From: Crocodylus rhombifer
Lineage: Eukaryota; Chordata; Crocodylia; Crocodylidae
Direction: 5' to 3'
DNA length: 64,000 nucleotides
NCBI GenBank assembly: GCA_038503035.1
Contig: JAVSML010024713.1
Location: forward strand, 1-64,000
This document shows positions 49,301 through 55,303 of this stretch, piece after piece. A program made the position numbers and the translations under genes. The first letter of the stretch is position 1. Every line of letters begins with the position of its first letter. The notes beneath the pieces were generated by a model, which saw nothing but the letters and a program-made list of their open reading frames with translations, was not told the DNA's origin and searched no databases.

Positions 49301-49338
49301 TGGAGGACAAAGTGATCTTGTGTCCTATCTCCATCTAG
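4218..49338 (+). CDS. SLC24A2: SLC24A2 (NCKX2) K+-dependent Na+/Ca2+ exchanger, 3' part, six exons to stop
   Basis: Plasma-membrane exchanger that extrudes Ca2+ together with K+ in return for Na+, prominent in neurons and cone photoreceptors (family knowledge). Joining exons 4218-4313, 8391-8497, 34931-35065, 45661-45750, 46834-47000 and 49089-49338 gives one open frame of about 280 residues ending at TAG 49336-49338. It holds the end of the big cytosolic loop with an acidic stretch, then the C-terminal membrane half with the alpha-2 repeat. Choice of SLC24A2 over SLC24A1 rests on the loop text (KIAKKK..., RNGAANH, EKIELPN, PVQNGN) and on [20 protein letters not shown]. All splice sites are GT/AG and phases agree (1,1,0,0,0,2). 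The N-terminal exons with the alpha-1 repeat are upstream of the window. Confidence 0.96.
4314..8390. other. Intron of SLC24A2 (4.08 kb)
   Basis: Contains a GC-rich non-autonomous repeat block at about 4560-5760 (listed separately). The remaining 5760-8390 is AT-rich with no clear gene or bounded repeat that I can recognise. Short open frames on both strands here lack any family motif. Confidence 0.7.
4560..5730. repeat. GC-rich non-autonomous DNA-element block with internal palindrome
   Basis: GC-rich sequence in AT-rich surroundings. Two parts are visible. At 4697-4723 and 4748-4774 are 27-base inverted arms matching at 24 positions, around a 24-base loop. At 5093-5155 and 5658-5710 similar phrases occur (tctacatgtgc... 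and gagcagatttgcttc, versus gagcagatttgcttc then ctatacgtgc), suggesting degenerate termini of a MITE. Similar ctacacatg termini occur at 35404 and 57604. Open frames on both strands are by-products of the palindrome and GC content. No family name is claimed. Confidence 0.45.
8391..8497 (+). CDS. SLC24A2: SLC24A2 cytosolic-loop exon, 107 nt, phase 1-0
   Basis: Acceptor ctaacag|aaaaaattg. The first two bases complete a glutamate codon, then [17 protein letters not shown] and [18 protein letters not shown] follow. This is the variable, acidic part of the NCKX2 loop; EKIELPN and PVQNGN are the recognisable anchors. The donor is GAG|gttaat, which departs from the usual gtragt at +3 onward. A second in-phase donor-like site lies 33 bases on (gaa|gtagat at 8531) but would add eleven hydrophobic residues not seen in the family, so 8497 is preferred. 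Confidence 0.9.
9615..9838 (+). mobile_element. Old CR1 LINE 3'-end fragment
   Basis: Resembles the last part of CR1: a gcaatggaacaagctg phrase, tcattggaggttttta, and a ctctgattctatgg terminus. The sequence is clearly more diverged than the copies at 11141-12696. It probably represents only the C-terminal tail and 3' UTR of a 5'-truncated insertion. Confidence 0.6.
10891..11022 (+). mobile_element. CR1 3'-end fragment
   Basis: Begins ccttggggatcttcaaaag, which encodes the usual C-terminal phrase ([12 protein letters not shown]), then the 3' UTR ending aggtcccttcccaccctaac and atctatgaatctatt. It lies immediately before another CR1 piece in the same orientation, giving a tandem arrangement. 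Confidence 0.75.
11030..11140 (+). mobile_element. Older CR1, left part, interrupted by a younger CR1
   Basis: Encodes the C-terminal CR1 phrase [20 protein letters not shown] followed by HFNKDVEEL. It stops abruptly at about 11140, where a younger CR1 starts. The expected continuation ([17 protein letters not shown]) is found from 12697, so the two parts were once joined. Confidence 0.75.
11141..12611 (+). pseudogene. CR1 ORF2 reverse transcriptase, truncated, one stop and one frameshift
   Basis: Non-LTR retrotransposon reverse transcriptase. Fingers, palm with FADD, thumb and the C-terminal region are present; the apurinic endonuclease domain is missing. The open stretch that begins at 11047 is chimeric: its first 30 or so codons belong to the older CR1 and only then does it enter this RT. 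The TAG at 11506 and the frameshift near 11970 prevent a full product. Confidence 0.85.
11141..12696 (+). mobile_element. Young 5'-truncated CR1 LINE
   Basis: Starts inside the RT gene ([20 protein letters not shown]) and runs to a CR1 3' end (aggtcccttccgacccgac, then ttctatgattctatga). RT motifs are intact to the eye: [38 protein letters not shown] and the active-site FADD at about 11815-11826. Only two lesions are obvious: an in-frame TAG at 11506-11508 (where a Q is usual) and a frameshift near 11970, after which the frame opening at 11982 carries the C-terminal part ([22 protein letters not shown]). The endonuclease and ORF1 are absent. Confidence 0.9.
12697..13153 (+). mobile_element. 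Older CR1, right part, to 3' end
   Basis: Continues the copy that begins at 11030: [20 protein letters not shown], then [20 protein letters not shown] and [15 protein letters not shown], with the terminal aggtcccttccagccc and aatctatga. A deletion and frame change occur around 12840-12890. Divergence is visibly greater than in the inserted copy. Confidence 0.8.
14406..14528. repeat. Foldback element with nested perfect hairpins
   Basis: Outer arms cctgaatgtg (14406-14415) and cacattcagg (14519-14528) are perfect inverted repeats of 10. At the centre an 18-base perfect inverted repeat (14459-14476 with 14481-14498) encloses the loop gaag. The whole 123-bp unit is probably a small foldback transposon, though no target duplication was found. 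Confidence 0.6.
15035..15560. repeat. Interspersed repeat, second copy at 52595-52760
   Basis: Sequence from about 15070 (cctgggcatgacctaaa, then tgccagg.atgggtgg, ggtggggctc, aggaaatgccaggcc and gtgaaaggt) recurs in the same orientation at about 52608-52720. The copy here goes on as GC-rich, non-coding DNA. It looks like part of an LTR or a SINE-sized element, but the family is not recognised. Confidence 0.55.
15660..16340. repeat. Tandem array, about 146-bp unit, 4 to 5 degenerate copies
   Basis: Units begin with ctgca(c/a)c.atctcc at 15778, 15931, 16077 and 16223, spacing 153, 146 and 146 bases, and a partial unit precedes the first. Within each unit the same order recurs: tgaaa(c/g)..agcaggc, tggcctcagcaggg, ctagcatgcc, a cttaacacatacac-like phrase, then gagttttgct and cagtttccc.aaacccc. 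The last unit changes after about 16300 into sequence that resembles the end of a DNA transposon (to about 16516). Confidence 0.8.
16527..16912 (-). mobile_element. CR1 fragment, minus strand
   Basis: On the minus strand 16726-16529 encodes [20 protein letters not shown] followed by the [14 protein letters not shown] block and [15 protein letters not shown], the CR1 C-terminal region. Similarity continues upstream to about 16912, where the thumb region would be. It is broken by stops and truncated at both ends. Confidence 0.75.
18015..18820 (-). pseudogene. CR1 reverse transcriptase remnant
   Basis: The minus-strand frame 18817-18629 carries [18 protein letters not shown], and 18479-18015 carries [52 protein letters not shown] and the active-site box as FTDDTKLWG. 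The usual FADD is thus FTDD with both aspartates kept. Frame breaks lie between the fragments (about 18480-18630). Confidence 0.85.
19524..19712. mobile_element. Non-autonomous hAT MITE, 189 bp, inserted in CR1
   Basis: Termini caggggcaggcaa and ttgcccacccctg are inverted repeats with one or two mismatches. The flanks are a perfect 8-bp direct repeat, cactagat, at 19516-19523 and 19713-19720. Eight-base duplications and CAGGGG ends are the hAT hallmarks. The body has no coding capacity. It lies within the endonuclease region of the minus-strand CR1 and is therefore younger than that copy. Confidence 0.92.
19690..20310 (-). pseudogene. CR1 apurinic endonuclease remnant
   Basis: Minus-strand frames at 20359-19955 and 19961-19686 carry the endonuclease motifs: VITETW (catalytic glutamate region), [19 protein letters not shown] and [13 protein letters not shown] frameshift separates the two parts near 19960. 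The last domain motif (SDH) can be seen in the fragment 19536-19330 ([13 protein letters not shown]), beyond the inserted MITE. Confidence 0.8.
22219..22370 (-). mobile_element. Hammerhead-associated retroposon, minus strand
   Basis: The complement reads ...CTGATGA (22350-22356), a short variable stem, GAAA (22331-22334), then agcttgcta, and later taataaaagatatcagattt, tatgtccttagaca and gctacaacctacacc at its 3' end. CTGATGA plus GAAA with an AGC..GCT-A stem III is the core layout of a minimal hammerhead ribozyme, as found in Penelope-like elements of animals. Copies at 28786 and 55043 share the 3' part. Penelope affinity is inference. Confidence 0.65.
22375..22509. mobile_element. hAT fragment, one terminus
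   Basis: Ends gggggttgtcaacccctg at 22509; the complement caggggttgacaac is a typical hAT terminus in sauropsids, and the preceding ccatgctcggcatgcgtgcc belongs to the same type of element. The opposite terminus is not found; the left side abuts the hammerhead retroposon. Confidence 0.6.
22535..22715 (-). mobile_element. MIR/CORE-type SINE remnant, minus strand
   Basis: Contains the order gtcacttgcccaaagtcacc, gggcagggact.ggttccaggtct, and cagtaccctaaccactgg, which is the reverse complement of the tRNA-derived and core part of ancient MIR-like SINEs. Strongly diverged; boundaries are approximate. Confidence 0.65.
24487..25250. repeat. GC-rich block, possibly part of a large non-autonomous DNA element
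   Basis: Very GC-rich with long C and G runs, including a G run at 24823-24832. Its left edge (ggctaagtacagacatt at 24491) matches the terminus of the MITE at 43181 (aggccaggtacagacatt), and a possible degenerate right end lies near 25900 (cattaagtgtaatgtcagt). Open frames on both strands (up to about 165 codons at 24751-25248) are proline and serine rich and carry no family motif, so I do not call a gene. Confidence 0.4.
26058..28535 (-). mobile_element. CR1 LINE, minus strand, split by an insertion
   Basis: The 3' end lies at 26058 (complement of aaggggctggaagggacc). Minus-strand frames give the C-terminal region (26665-26139: [39 protein letters not shown]), RT (27298-26993: [20 protein letters not shown]; 27558-27343: [19 protein letters not shown]) and the linker between endonuclease and RT (27818-27618, and 28540-28133: [20 protein letters not shown]). 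The RT active-site region falls between open frames. A 332-bp insertion at 27817-28148 divides the linker. It is truncated before the endonuclease. Confidence 0.88.
27817..28148. mobile_element. 332-bp GC-rich insertion with 9-bp target duplication
   Basis: The 9-mer gccttagcc flanks the insert at 27808-27816 and 28149-28157. Removing the insert plus one copy restores a continuous CR1 reading frame (REKIRKAK then AATEFKLA). The insert begins atgggcgactggtgcc and ends ctatgcatctccactg. It has no obvious long inverted repeats and no coding capacity; the class is unassigned (hAT-like by duplication length). Confidence 0.75.
28786..28872 (+). mobile_element. Short 5'-truncated copy of the hammerhead-associated retroposon
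   Basis: Reads ggtctaataaaagatatc early, then cagaccaacatggctacaac and ctgtaccccc at its 3' end, matching the tail of the copies at 22219 and 55043. A perfect 11-bp direct repeat, aatttacagtg, flanks it (28775-28785 and 28873-28883). The variable-length target duplication and 5' truncation indicate target-primed retrotransposition. Confidence 0.8.
29730..30385 (+). mobile_element. CR1 LINE, plus strand, containing the assembly gap
   Basis: Left of the gap the sequence encodes a NDFFASVF phrase (about 29745) and [20 protein letters not shown] (from about 29862), the RT amino-terminal region. Right of the gap, gtcccttccgactctagc followed by repeated ctatgaaa units is a CR1 3' end. About 1.5 kb of RT and tail would be expected between these points by comparison with 11141-12696. 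Confidence 0.8.
29940..30339. other. Assembly gap, 400 N
   Basis: Exactly 400 unknown bases. The flanking CR1 sequence indicates that the true missing length may be nearer 1.4-1.5 kb if the copy is otherwise complete. Confidence 0.99.
31116..31168. repeat. Perfect 17-bp inverted repeat
   Basis: Arms at 31116-31132 (gccctggtgctgaaaca) and 31152-31168 are perfect complements around a 19-base loop. It stands at the left side of a GC-rich block (31080-31400) whose open frames show no family motif. Confidence 0.7.
31590..31945. repeat. G-rich block with irregular GGGG repeats
   Basis: The + strand has dozens of G runs of three to eight, arranged in loose repeats such as cttgtgtgggg and ccattgggg. 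From 31850 on, the phrase (c)ttgt.tggggg.c recurs every 20-30 bases. The composition favours G-quadruplex formation. Open frames on both strands are compositional. Confidence 0.65.
32081..32102. repeat. (CT)n microsatellite
   Basis: Eleven uninterrupted CT units, continuing a less regular pyrimidine run from 32067. Confidence 0.95.
32110..33022. other. Intron sequence, GC-rich middle, no assignment
   Basis: The section 32220-32830 is GC-rich and contains a locally repeated phrase (agctttttatactgct at 32704 and 32730). No gene or named repeat recognised. Confidence 0.5.
33028..33798 (+). mobile_element. Solo LTR of an endogenous retrovirus-like element, 771 bp
   Basis: Starts TGTGAGAG and ends CTCACACA, with a perfect 5-bp target duplication, gtatt, at 33023-33027 and 33799-33803. 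An AATAAA signal (33722-33727) lies 71 bases before the end, giving the U3-R-U5 layout in + orientation. No internal viral genes remain beside it, as expected after recombination between two LTRs. The exact retroviral class is not assigned. Confidence 0.85.
33927..34232. repeat. Probable MITE with degenerate inverted ends
   Basis: Left end agggcatctttacacatgct and right end (complement aggatctttatatgtacagg) are imperfect inverted repeats. Internally, ttaaagtgcc and ggcactttaac-like phrases recur. No coding capacity and no clear target duplication. Confidence 0.45.
34892..34932 (+). promoter_or_regulatory. Tandemly duplicated polypyrimidine tract and 3' splice site
   Basis: A 21-base unit (34892-34912) is repeated at 34913-34932 with one base missing. 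The first copy reads ...ctatttttatgga and the second ...ctatttttagga, so only the second has the AG used as acceptor. The duplication therefore extends to the first bases of the exon. Confidence 0.8.
34931..35065 (+). CDS. SLC24A2: SLC24A2 exon, end of cytosolic loop and next membrane segment, 135 nt, phase 0-0
   Basis: Acceptor ctatttttag|gat and donor cct|gtaagt. It encodes the acidic run [20 protein letters not shown], then the hydrophobic segment [20 protein letters not shown] and VRKP. The acidic run followed by PLSLAWP is the standard end of the NCKX cytosolic loop, and the hydrophobic part is the first membrane segment of the C-terminal half. The acceptor sits inside a 21-bp tandem duplication. 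Confidence 0.96.
35404..35637. repeat. MITE-like element with catctac termini
   Basis: Left end gtgcatctacacatgca and the complement of the right end, gggcacatctacgagatgc, form imperfect inverted repeats, followed on both sides by cagtgca/taatgtgc-like phrases. The 6-mer acagag flanks it (35398-35403 and about 35636-35641) and may be a target duplication. Many internal repeats of gtgcagtag/actaatgcac. Confidence 0.5.
36200..37674. repeat. GC-rich repeat tract ending in a hAT-type terminus
   Basis: The right end gttgccgacccctg (37661-37674) is the complement of caggggtcggcaac, a hAT terminus. No matching CAGGGG left end with the same flank was found, so the left limit is unknown. A (GCT)7 microsatellite lies at 37141-37161. 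Overlapping open frames on both strands (to about 144 codons) have no family motif and are treated as chance. Confidence 0.45.
37141..37161. repeat. (GCT)7 microsatellite
   Basis: Seven uninterrupted GCT triplets in a GC-rich block. Confidence 0.95.
41640..42250 (-). repeat. Possible LTR, minus strand
   Basis: On the minus strand an AATAAA signal lies at 41719-41724 (tttatt on +), followed by about 65 bases that end gctgggaca (complement of tgtcccagc at 41652). The body upstream is non-coding with a mixture of GC- and AT-rich parts. No target duplication was found, so this stays tentative. Confidence 0.35.
43181..43437. repeat. MITE with 18-bp inverted termini
   Basis: Left aggccaggtacagacatt and right aatgtctgtacctagcct match at 17 of 18 positions as inverted repeats. 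The interior has tctatagccataacagaaca-like and tggtttaaaaatggtggaac phrases and no coding capacity. Flanks do not give a clear target duplication. A related left end occurs at 24491. Confidence 0.75.
45661..45750 (+). CDS. SLC24A2: SLC24A2 exon, membrane segment, 90 nt, phase 0-0
   Basis: Acceptor tccttttcag|tca and donor cag|gtaaga. It encodes [20 protein letters not shown] followed by [10 protein letters not shown], one membrane-spanning helix with the WWAHQ motif conserved in NCKX proteins just before the alpha-2 repeat. A 90-nt symmetric exon. Confidence 0.97.
45751..46833. other. SLC24A2 intron (1.08 kb) with a MITE
   Basis: Contains the MITE-like element at 46389-46664 and otherwise nothing recognisable. 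Confidence 0.8.
46389..46664. repeat. MITE-like element with internal perfect hairpin
   Basis: Ends aggccatatccacacaagc and, as complement of the right end, cagccatgtccagatgagc are imperfect inverted repeats. Inside, gggacaactagcag (46428-46441) pairs perfectly with 46459-46472. Confidence 0.6.
46834..47000 (+). CDS. SLC24A2: SLC24A2 exon, alpha-2 repeat, 167 nt, phase 0-2
   Basis: Acceptor ccttag|gtt and donor gg|gtaagt. It encodes [40 protein letters not shown] and [16 protein letters not shown], the second ion-binding repeat. From knowledge of human NCKX2, the Asp in SIPDLITS and the Asp in NIFDITVG correspond to residues needed for Ca2+ and K+ binding; both are present. Essentially no difference from the family consensus is visible, so this exon is under strong constraint. 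Confidence 0.98.
47001..49088. other. SLC24A2 intron (2.09 kb)
   Basis: No gene recognised. An ATA/TAT microsatellite that folds back on itself lies at 48746-48782. The acceptor region (49064-49088) is a T-rich tract ending caacag. Confidence 0.7.
49089..49338 (+). CDS. SLC24A2: SLC24A2 last coding exon with stop
   Basis: Acceptor ctcaacag|actt; the first base completes a glycine codon. It encodes [20 protein letters not shown], then [40 protein letters not shown] and [20 protein letters not shown] ending SI and TAG at 49336-49338. Two final membrane helices and the short C-terminal tail LEDKV.LCP.SI match NCKX2; the length is as expected. Confidence 0.97.
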
Positions 49339-52300
49339 TGGGAAGTGCTGATTTTCTTGAATAAAAAAATAAGAATGATGCAAATGGAGTTTACCCTGAC
49401 AATTAGCAATGGATCCATAACCCTTTTTATAAAGGAAAGGAATGGGTAACAGAGGCTGAAGATTTATTCATCTGATGCATTAGCTACTGCTGAACGAGAT
49501 ATTTACTTTGAAGATACGAGGCCGGATGCCATAAGGCTTTTGTGCTTGTGGGAGGAAGCTCTCATTGCTCCCTGGTGGAGGTACAGTACATGTATCGTAA
49601 CAGTGAAAGCTCTTATATATTCTACATATACCATATGTTTCCATGTACCTCTCTTTCTCTATATTTATATATACCTAAACACAAAGTGATAAACTTTTGT
49701 AAGAAGAATGCTGGTATCCAAGTATTTATCTGATAAATCTGTGGAAGTGATTAGCCAACTATGTTTATGAGTAACAGAAAGAAAATAATTTTCATATCAC
49801 TTGATCCAAATGGGCTAATGGGCTGTCCTTTTGGTTGGTGTGCTCATGTTTTGGACATCTACTTCATTGGCCTTTACATGCACTTAGAATAGCACAGATG
49901 CTGTTCTGATAGAATACTGCAAAAATCCTTCAGGTTCCAAAAACTGCCTCTTGGTGTAATGGTGCACTATAGCCTGGAGCATTTTTACTTGGGTCAGACA
50001 TTCCTGATTGTCACAGGTAAATCCCAGACTGGGGATTTGTGGCCTCTTCTAGGATCAGGCCAGCATGCAAGGATAGCAGAAAACTACAGAGTGAATTCAC
50101 TATTTTTCTAGTGTAGCAATACTATAAGCAATGATACTACCTTTCTTATGCTACTACTACTATAGGTTTGCCTTTTCATATAAGAAAAAAGGCTGGATCT
50201 GCTTGTGTGTAATCACTTAGAATTTAGGTGCAACTGCTGGATAGCAGTCTAGTTACTGAAGTGGATCCTATATGCATTTTCCACTACTATTTGTTGTGTA
50301 AGTCCAACAAAATAGCATACTTTTTAATAATTTGGGGCAGAGGTTCAATAACTGTAAATTATCATAGGTGTGTTGTAGAGCTGTGATCATTTATATCAGC
50401 TGAGGATCTGCTCTACAACCTTGGGAAATAAGGTAAGAGGAACTAACAAAAAAACTCCCGTAACTGAGTTGCAGATGGACGTGCAAACAGGAATCCTGTC
50501 ATTTTATTTGGTATCTAGTTTCTGCAAGTGCCCATTTTAAAGCTATTTCTCATTTTTATCACTTCCACTATGAAAATGCTATACCCAGGACTGTACAGCA
50601 GATGGCTCAGCACATTTTGTCTAGTCAGTTGTTTGGATGCAGTTGTTATACTTTCCTTTCTGCAACCAAAGCCATTTTAATTTAATTCGTAACTTCTGTC
50701 CTTCATTGTATTCCTTGCATGTATGTTTGTATGCAACTATAACTGGGTAATAGCATAACAATTAACAAAAAAACAATGGTAGATCAAACAGTAAGAAATA
50801 TATATGTAACTGAAATGTAGATATAGGTAACTAAAAATAAAAGTTCGTATTATGAAAGCTGGAATGCTAATGAAGAAAAGCAAGAATATTAGAAATTAAA
50901 ATTGCTGTCCTTATGTGCTAAAGTATTACATTCTAGGCACAAAAATCACATACTGAACCAACTTCTACACCTGTGTTGCTCATGGTTTTTTAGTGGGGTT
51001 GGAGCCTAGCTAATTAGAAGCAGAAATTTGGCCATGTGTTTTGTTTAATGGCAACCATTACTCTGATATATCCTAATCTGTAGTCGACAACCATCAGTCC
51101 TTCTTGATCATCCTCATCTGTGCTATAAATTTAAATATAACAGTATCCCCTTTCAGTAGGCATATACATACTGATAGTGCCTGCTGCTGAAGAGAATGGC
51201 AATCTGAAGAGAAAACAGGTATTAGAGCCCAAATTCTGCGCTCATTTACACTAAGAAACTGCCACTGCCCTCAGTAGAAATTTGTAGGTGTAAATGAGGG
51301 TTGATTTGTCCCATGGTCATCATCCAATCCTTTGAAGTAGCTTTTTCAAAGCAATACAGAGGTTTCAGTATGCAATGTGTTCCTTAGAAGGGTGGGATAA
51401 GAGATGCTGATCACAAAAAAGAGCACGTACAAGATTTTATGAGCATGATGCAGCTTTAAAGTGATGATAGCATGTGAGTGCATACTGTCATTTGAAATAT
51501 ACTCAGATCCAGATTCTCTGGGTTGACACTTAAATATTAAAACATATAGGCCCAATGTTTGATCTTAGTTCAGTGCATTAAAGATACCCTGCATTTCACT
51601 GGTATAACTACCTTCAAAGTATGTACCACGCTGGGGAGAGAAAAACACCAGTGCTTGTAACTGGGACAGCAGTCTTAGAGCTCTGGTGTGCTATGGAGAT
51701 TCCGTAGCAGTTCAGAATCTTACAACCTGTAAAGGGTTGGAATTAGGGTAGGGAACAGAAAATAACTATTCAAGAAGGCACAAAGCAAAACAGTGCTGTG
51801 GTTGCACAAACCAAAGAAAGATCTGTGTAGGCCTAGTGATTGGTATATTTTCATTGTATTTGCATGCTATCCTCAAGTATCTAACTTGGTTGTGGCTCTT
51901 CAGGAAACTTGACTGAGCTAGGTTGTCCCTACTGACACATTCATCTTGGAAGGTATTAAAAAGAGTGGTACAATTGGTCAGCTTATAAAAGAACTAAAAT
52001 GTGCATGCCTCCACTGGTTTCAATGGAACTGCACTGAATTACACTTGCTAAAGACCTGAGTTCCTGTTTGCAAAATGCTATTCAGGTTCTGCAACAACTT
52101 GCTACTTTCAAGAAGTACTGATCTGTAGAAACAACCACAACTGAATTATGCGGTGGGTGGTTTGACAGTGTGGTACTGTGATGGGGAGAGGGAAAGTTAT
52201 GTGTGAACATGCAAATGCAGTTTGTAAGAACATACAATTCTGGCAACACTTAACTACACCATTTTCTATCAGTCTACTGAAGCTCCAAGTGCAGACAGAC

Positions 52301-52429
52301 CGTCTATGTCTTACTGCCTGTCTGTATACACTGCATGGTTGGTTGATTGATCTCACTGTCTACGTATTTCTTGTGAAGTATAAGGTACATTTCTACAAAT
52401 TATTCAGGTGCTTACTGTGGCAGGGCACT

Positions 52430-52770
52430 GTAGGTATCTGCCACTTTAAGGGCCTGAGCCAAGTTGCCAGCCAGATCCCTGGCTGCTTTTATAACCTGAT
52501 CAGTCCCCTGCTGGCAGGAGAGGCAGCAACATTGCCTCGTTGCAAGGCTGCTAGTATCATCCTGGAGGTAAGGGAGGAGTTGCAGGGGATGGCTTGGAGG
52601 CTCCTGGTCCTGGGCATGACCTAAAACTGCACCTTGCCAGGAGTGGGTGGCCTGGTGGGGCTCTCAGTGGTGCAGGAGCCCCCAGGAAATGCCAGGCCAG
52701 TGACCATCCTGGTGAAAGGTAAGTTAGCACCTTAACCCCAGCCCTCACCTTTTGGGTGGGTTGAAAATAA
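52430..52770. repeat. Interspersed repeat, related to 15035-15560
   Basis: From 52608 the order cctgggcatgacctaaa, tgccagg.gtgggtgg, ggtggggctc, aggaaatgccaggcc and gtgaaaggt repeats that seen near 15070-15200. The preceding part (52430-52600) may belong to the same element, beginning gtggcagggcac. Family not recognised; an LTR is possible. Confidence 0.55.
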
Positions 52771-52774
52771 CAGC

Positions 52775-53205
52775 TTTGGATGCATGACAAAGTATGGATG
52801 GCCTTGCTGGCTGCGGTCTGGCATTGGCGGATTATGTTCATCTTGGAGTCAATAATGACTCCAAGATCCTGTTCTGCCTTGTGCTTTCAAGAAGGGAACT
52901 CCCCAGCCTGTATGTATGCTGTGGATTCCTTCTCCCAAGGTGCAGCACCCTGCATTTGTCTACGTTGAACCCCATCCTATTCTCATCTGCCCACTTCTGT
53001 AGTCTGTCTAAATCTATTTGCAGCCTCTCTCTCCTTTCAAGTGTGTCCACCTCACCCCACATCTTCGTGTCACCAGCAAACAAAGACAGAGTGCTTTCCA
53101 TCCCCTCGTCCAAGTCGCTGATGAAGATGTTTAACAGTGCAGGCCTGAGGACCGAGCCCTGGGGTATCCCACTGCTCACATCTCACCAGGTTGAGTACAA
53201 CCCTG
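52775..53205 (-). mobile_element. CR1 fragment, minus strand, RT and thumb region
   Basis: The minus strand 53179-52838 encodes [20 protein letters not shown], then the active-site box as [11 protein letters not shown] (second position changed, FADD to FAGD) and [21 protein letters not shown] frame change near 52860 leads to a short MNI.RQC.TAASKAI tail. Both ends are truncated. Confidence 0.85.
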
Positions 53206-54058
53206 TAAATGAGGACAGGCTTTTTGATTTGTAATATGCAGCAAAAAAGCCAAAACTATTTGACTAACAGTGTTTTAGATCACAGTTTAATCAGGTAAAT
53301 CATCAGAAATAATAAGAAATGAAGAAAGAATAAGATTATAACATTTTAATCCATTGAATAATCAAGTCATCCCTTATAATTACAAAAACAAGTCAGATAG
53401 TTAATGAAACATGACAAAAACAAGATTAAAGTGATTATTTTTATATTTGTTAATAATTATGATTTTTCACCTTTGCAAAGGGAGTGTAAAAGGGTAGAAT
53501 TCTCACTTGACAATTTGGAATGAAGGCTCCTTCTTTCAATGACAAAAAATAAATTGATAGACATATATCACTTGAGCATATCAACAGCTCTTGAAGAAAA
53601 AAGATTGATAATTTGAAAGGAATTCAGCATAAAAAAATCTCTTCCTGCTCATTCTGTATCCCACCGGATAATTATGTATAACTCTATAATCCTATAAAGA
53701 TTGAATTACTTTGTGGGTTTGAGCATCCACTCTTGCTATATTGTCTAGTTCAACATTGGCCTAGTAATCTTAAACTTTCATAATTAGTCAGTTTGTGGAA
53801 GCCAATGAGCATGAGTCAGATGCTTTGACCCTAAATTGAAATCCTGACTCTGCTGAAGTTAATGAGAGTTTTACAATGGACTTTAACATGGCATGGACTT
53901 TACCCCTAGAATCTAGGTTTTTCTTGGGCTTGACGAATGTTGTTCCTACTCGTTAGAGGAATCCTAATCATTCCCTTTACAAACACAAGGCACAGATTAC
54001 CAAAATGTTTCAGACCAAATCACTGTAGCCATAAAACATTAATTCCATATATGAGACC
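53206..54058. other. AT-rich non-coding sequence
   Basis: No feature recognised; lies within the presumed 3' UTR. Confidence 0.5.
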
Positions 54059-54217
54059 TAGTCTTCATGCACTTGAGTACAAGTGGGTCTAGCAAGTGGG
54101 TCCTAACAAGTGGGTCCTAGGGCAGACAAAGCTCTTAGCAGGCCCATTGCTAGGACTCAGCAAAGCTTCTAGCAGGCCCATTGCTAGACCCACTTGTATT
54201 CAAGTGCATGAAGACTA
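54059..54217. mobile_element. Foldback MITE with 37-bp near-perfect inverted termini
   Basis: Arms 54059-54095 and 54181-54217 match at 36 of 37 positions. Each arm ends in TA at the outside, so a TA target duplication as in Tc1/mariner elements is possible. The interior holds short tandem repeats: aagtgggtcctag-like units on the left and two copies of tagcaggcccattgctag on the right. Confidence 0.88.
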
Positions 54218-55042
54218 AGTATGCAATACAAAATGTACTATAAAATAAAAAGGTTGTGTTTAGGGATGGATAAAACTATTACACATATAAGTGAACCTAT
54301 TGTAAATTCTCCCTATCATATACAGAACCAGTAGATTAAACAAAATATGTGTTTTAAAAAGATTGAACTTTATAGTATATTATGTTAAATAACAGTCTTA
54401 ATGCAAAGTAAAGCCATAATAAAACCAGTAGAGTATGTCTGAGTTTTTAAATAACACCTATAATCAAAAATTTCATAATCCATGACATGCTATATAACAT
54501 TTAGTGTAAAATACAGTTGAATCATGTGTTGTCCGAATGCTAACAGCGACTTAGATACAAGACTATCCTATTTTCTGATAAAAGAAAATGTTAATGTGTT
54601 GATTTAACAAAATTACTTCAAATACGTAGAATAGCAAGTGTATAATACAGTGGACCACAGTCTGCCCCCAGCTGGACACATGTCTTCACTGAAGACAATG
54701 AATAGAGGGCAGCATTTGCTCAAGTTCTTAATATTTGCTGCACAGTCATACAAAATTATGTTCATTATTTTGCAGCCAGCACTCAGTTGTGCACTCATAC
54801 TGTGAGTGCATTCTCAGGTTCTCTCTGAGAACATAATTCCCTGATTATGCAGTAGATTCACTGTTTCTGAAGTATCAGCTCCAGACGAGTTCTCAGTCCA
54901 ATAAGCATCTTGTGTTTTCAAGTTTTATGCACTAAGGGCTTTGGCACAAGTTACCTTAAAAATGTCATAAGGGCACTTGAAATGAGAGCATTCATTAGTT
55001 GACGGGTGTCAAACTTTCGTAAGTGTCTAAATGTTACAAAGG

Positions 55043-55303
55043 CAGTTAAGGTTTTTTGGGTAAATGTCACCTCTTTTATTAGACCAACCAACTAAATACA
55101 GTAGTTGGAAAAATTGTTTGTTTTTTGGAAGCTTTGGAGCACAAACACCCTTTGCAAGCTTTCAGGCACAAACAAACCCTTGAAAGCTTGTAAAGAACAA
55201 TTTTTCCAATTATTTAGCTGGTCTAATAAAAGAGATCACACTTACACAAAAAAACTTGTCTGCCTATGTCCTTAGACCAACATGGCTACAACCAACAACG
55301 CTC
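55043..55303. mobile_element. Inverted dimer of the hammerhead-associated retroposon
   Basis: The left half (to about 55165) is a minus-oriented copy and the right half a plus-oriented copy of the same family: ttttattagaccaac and gcaagctttcagg on the left, then ttgaaagcttgtaaag, ggtctaataaaagag, tatgtccttagacca and catggctacaacc on the right. A perfect 13-bp direct repeat, aatgttacaaagg, flanks the unit (55030-55042 and 55304-55316). The dimer was therefore inserted as one event. Confidence 0.85.

Noticed and set aside
4218..49338. SLC24A1 (rod NCKX1) as the identity of the exchanger
   Set aside because: The membrane half is similar in both, but the loop motifs (KIAKKK, EKIELPN, PVQNGN) and DVRKPSSRKFFP fit NCKX2 better.
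49542..49733. 63-codon frame just after the SLC24A2 stop
   Set aside because: UTR sequence; AT-rich, no family similarity and no in-frame link to the exchanger.
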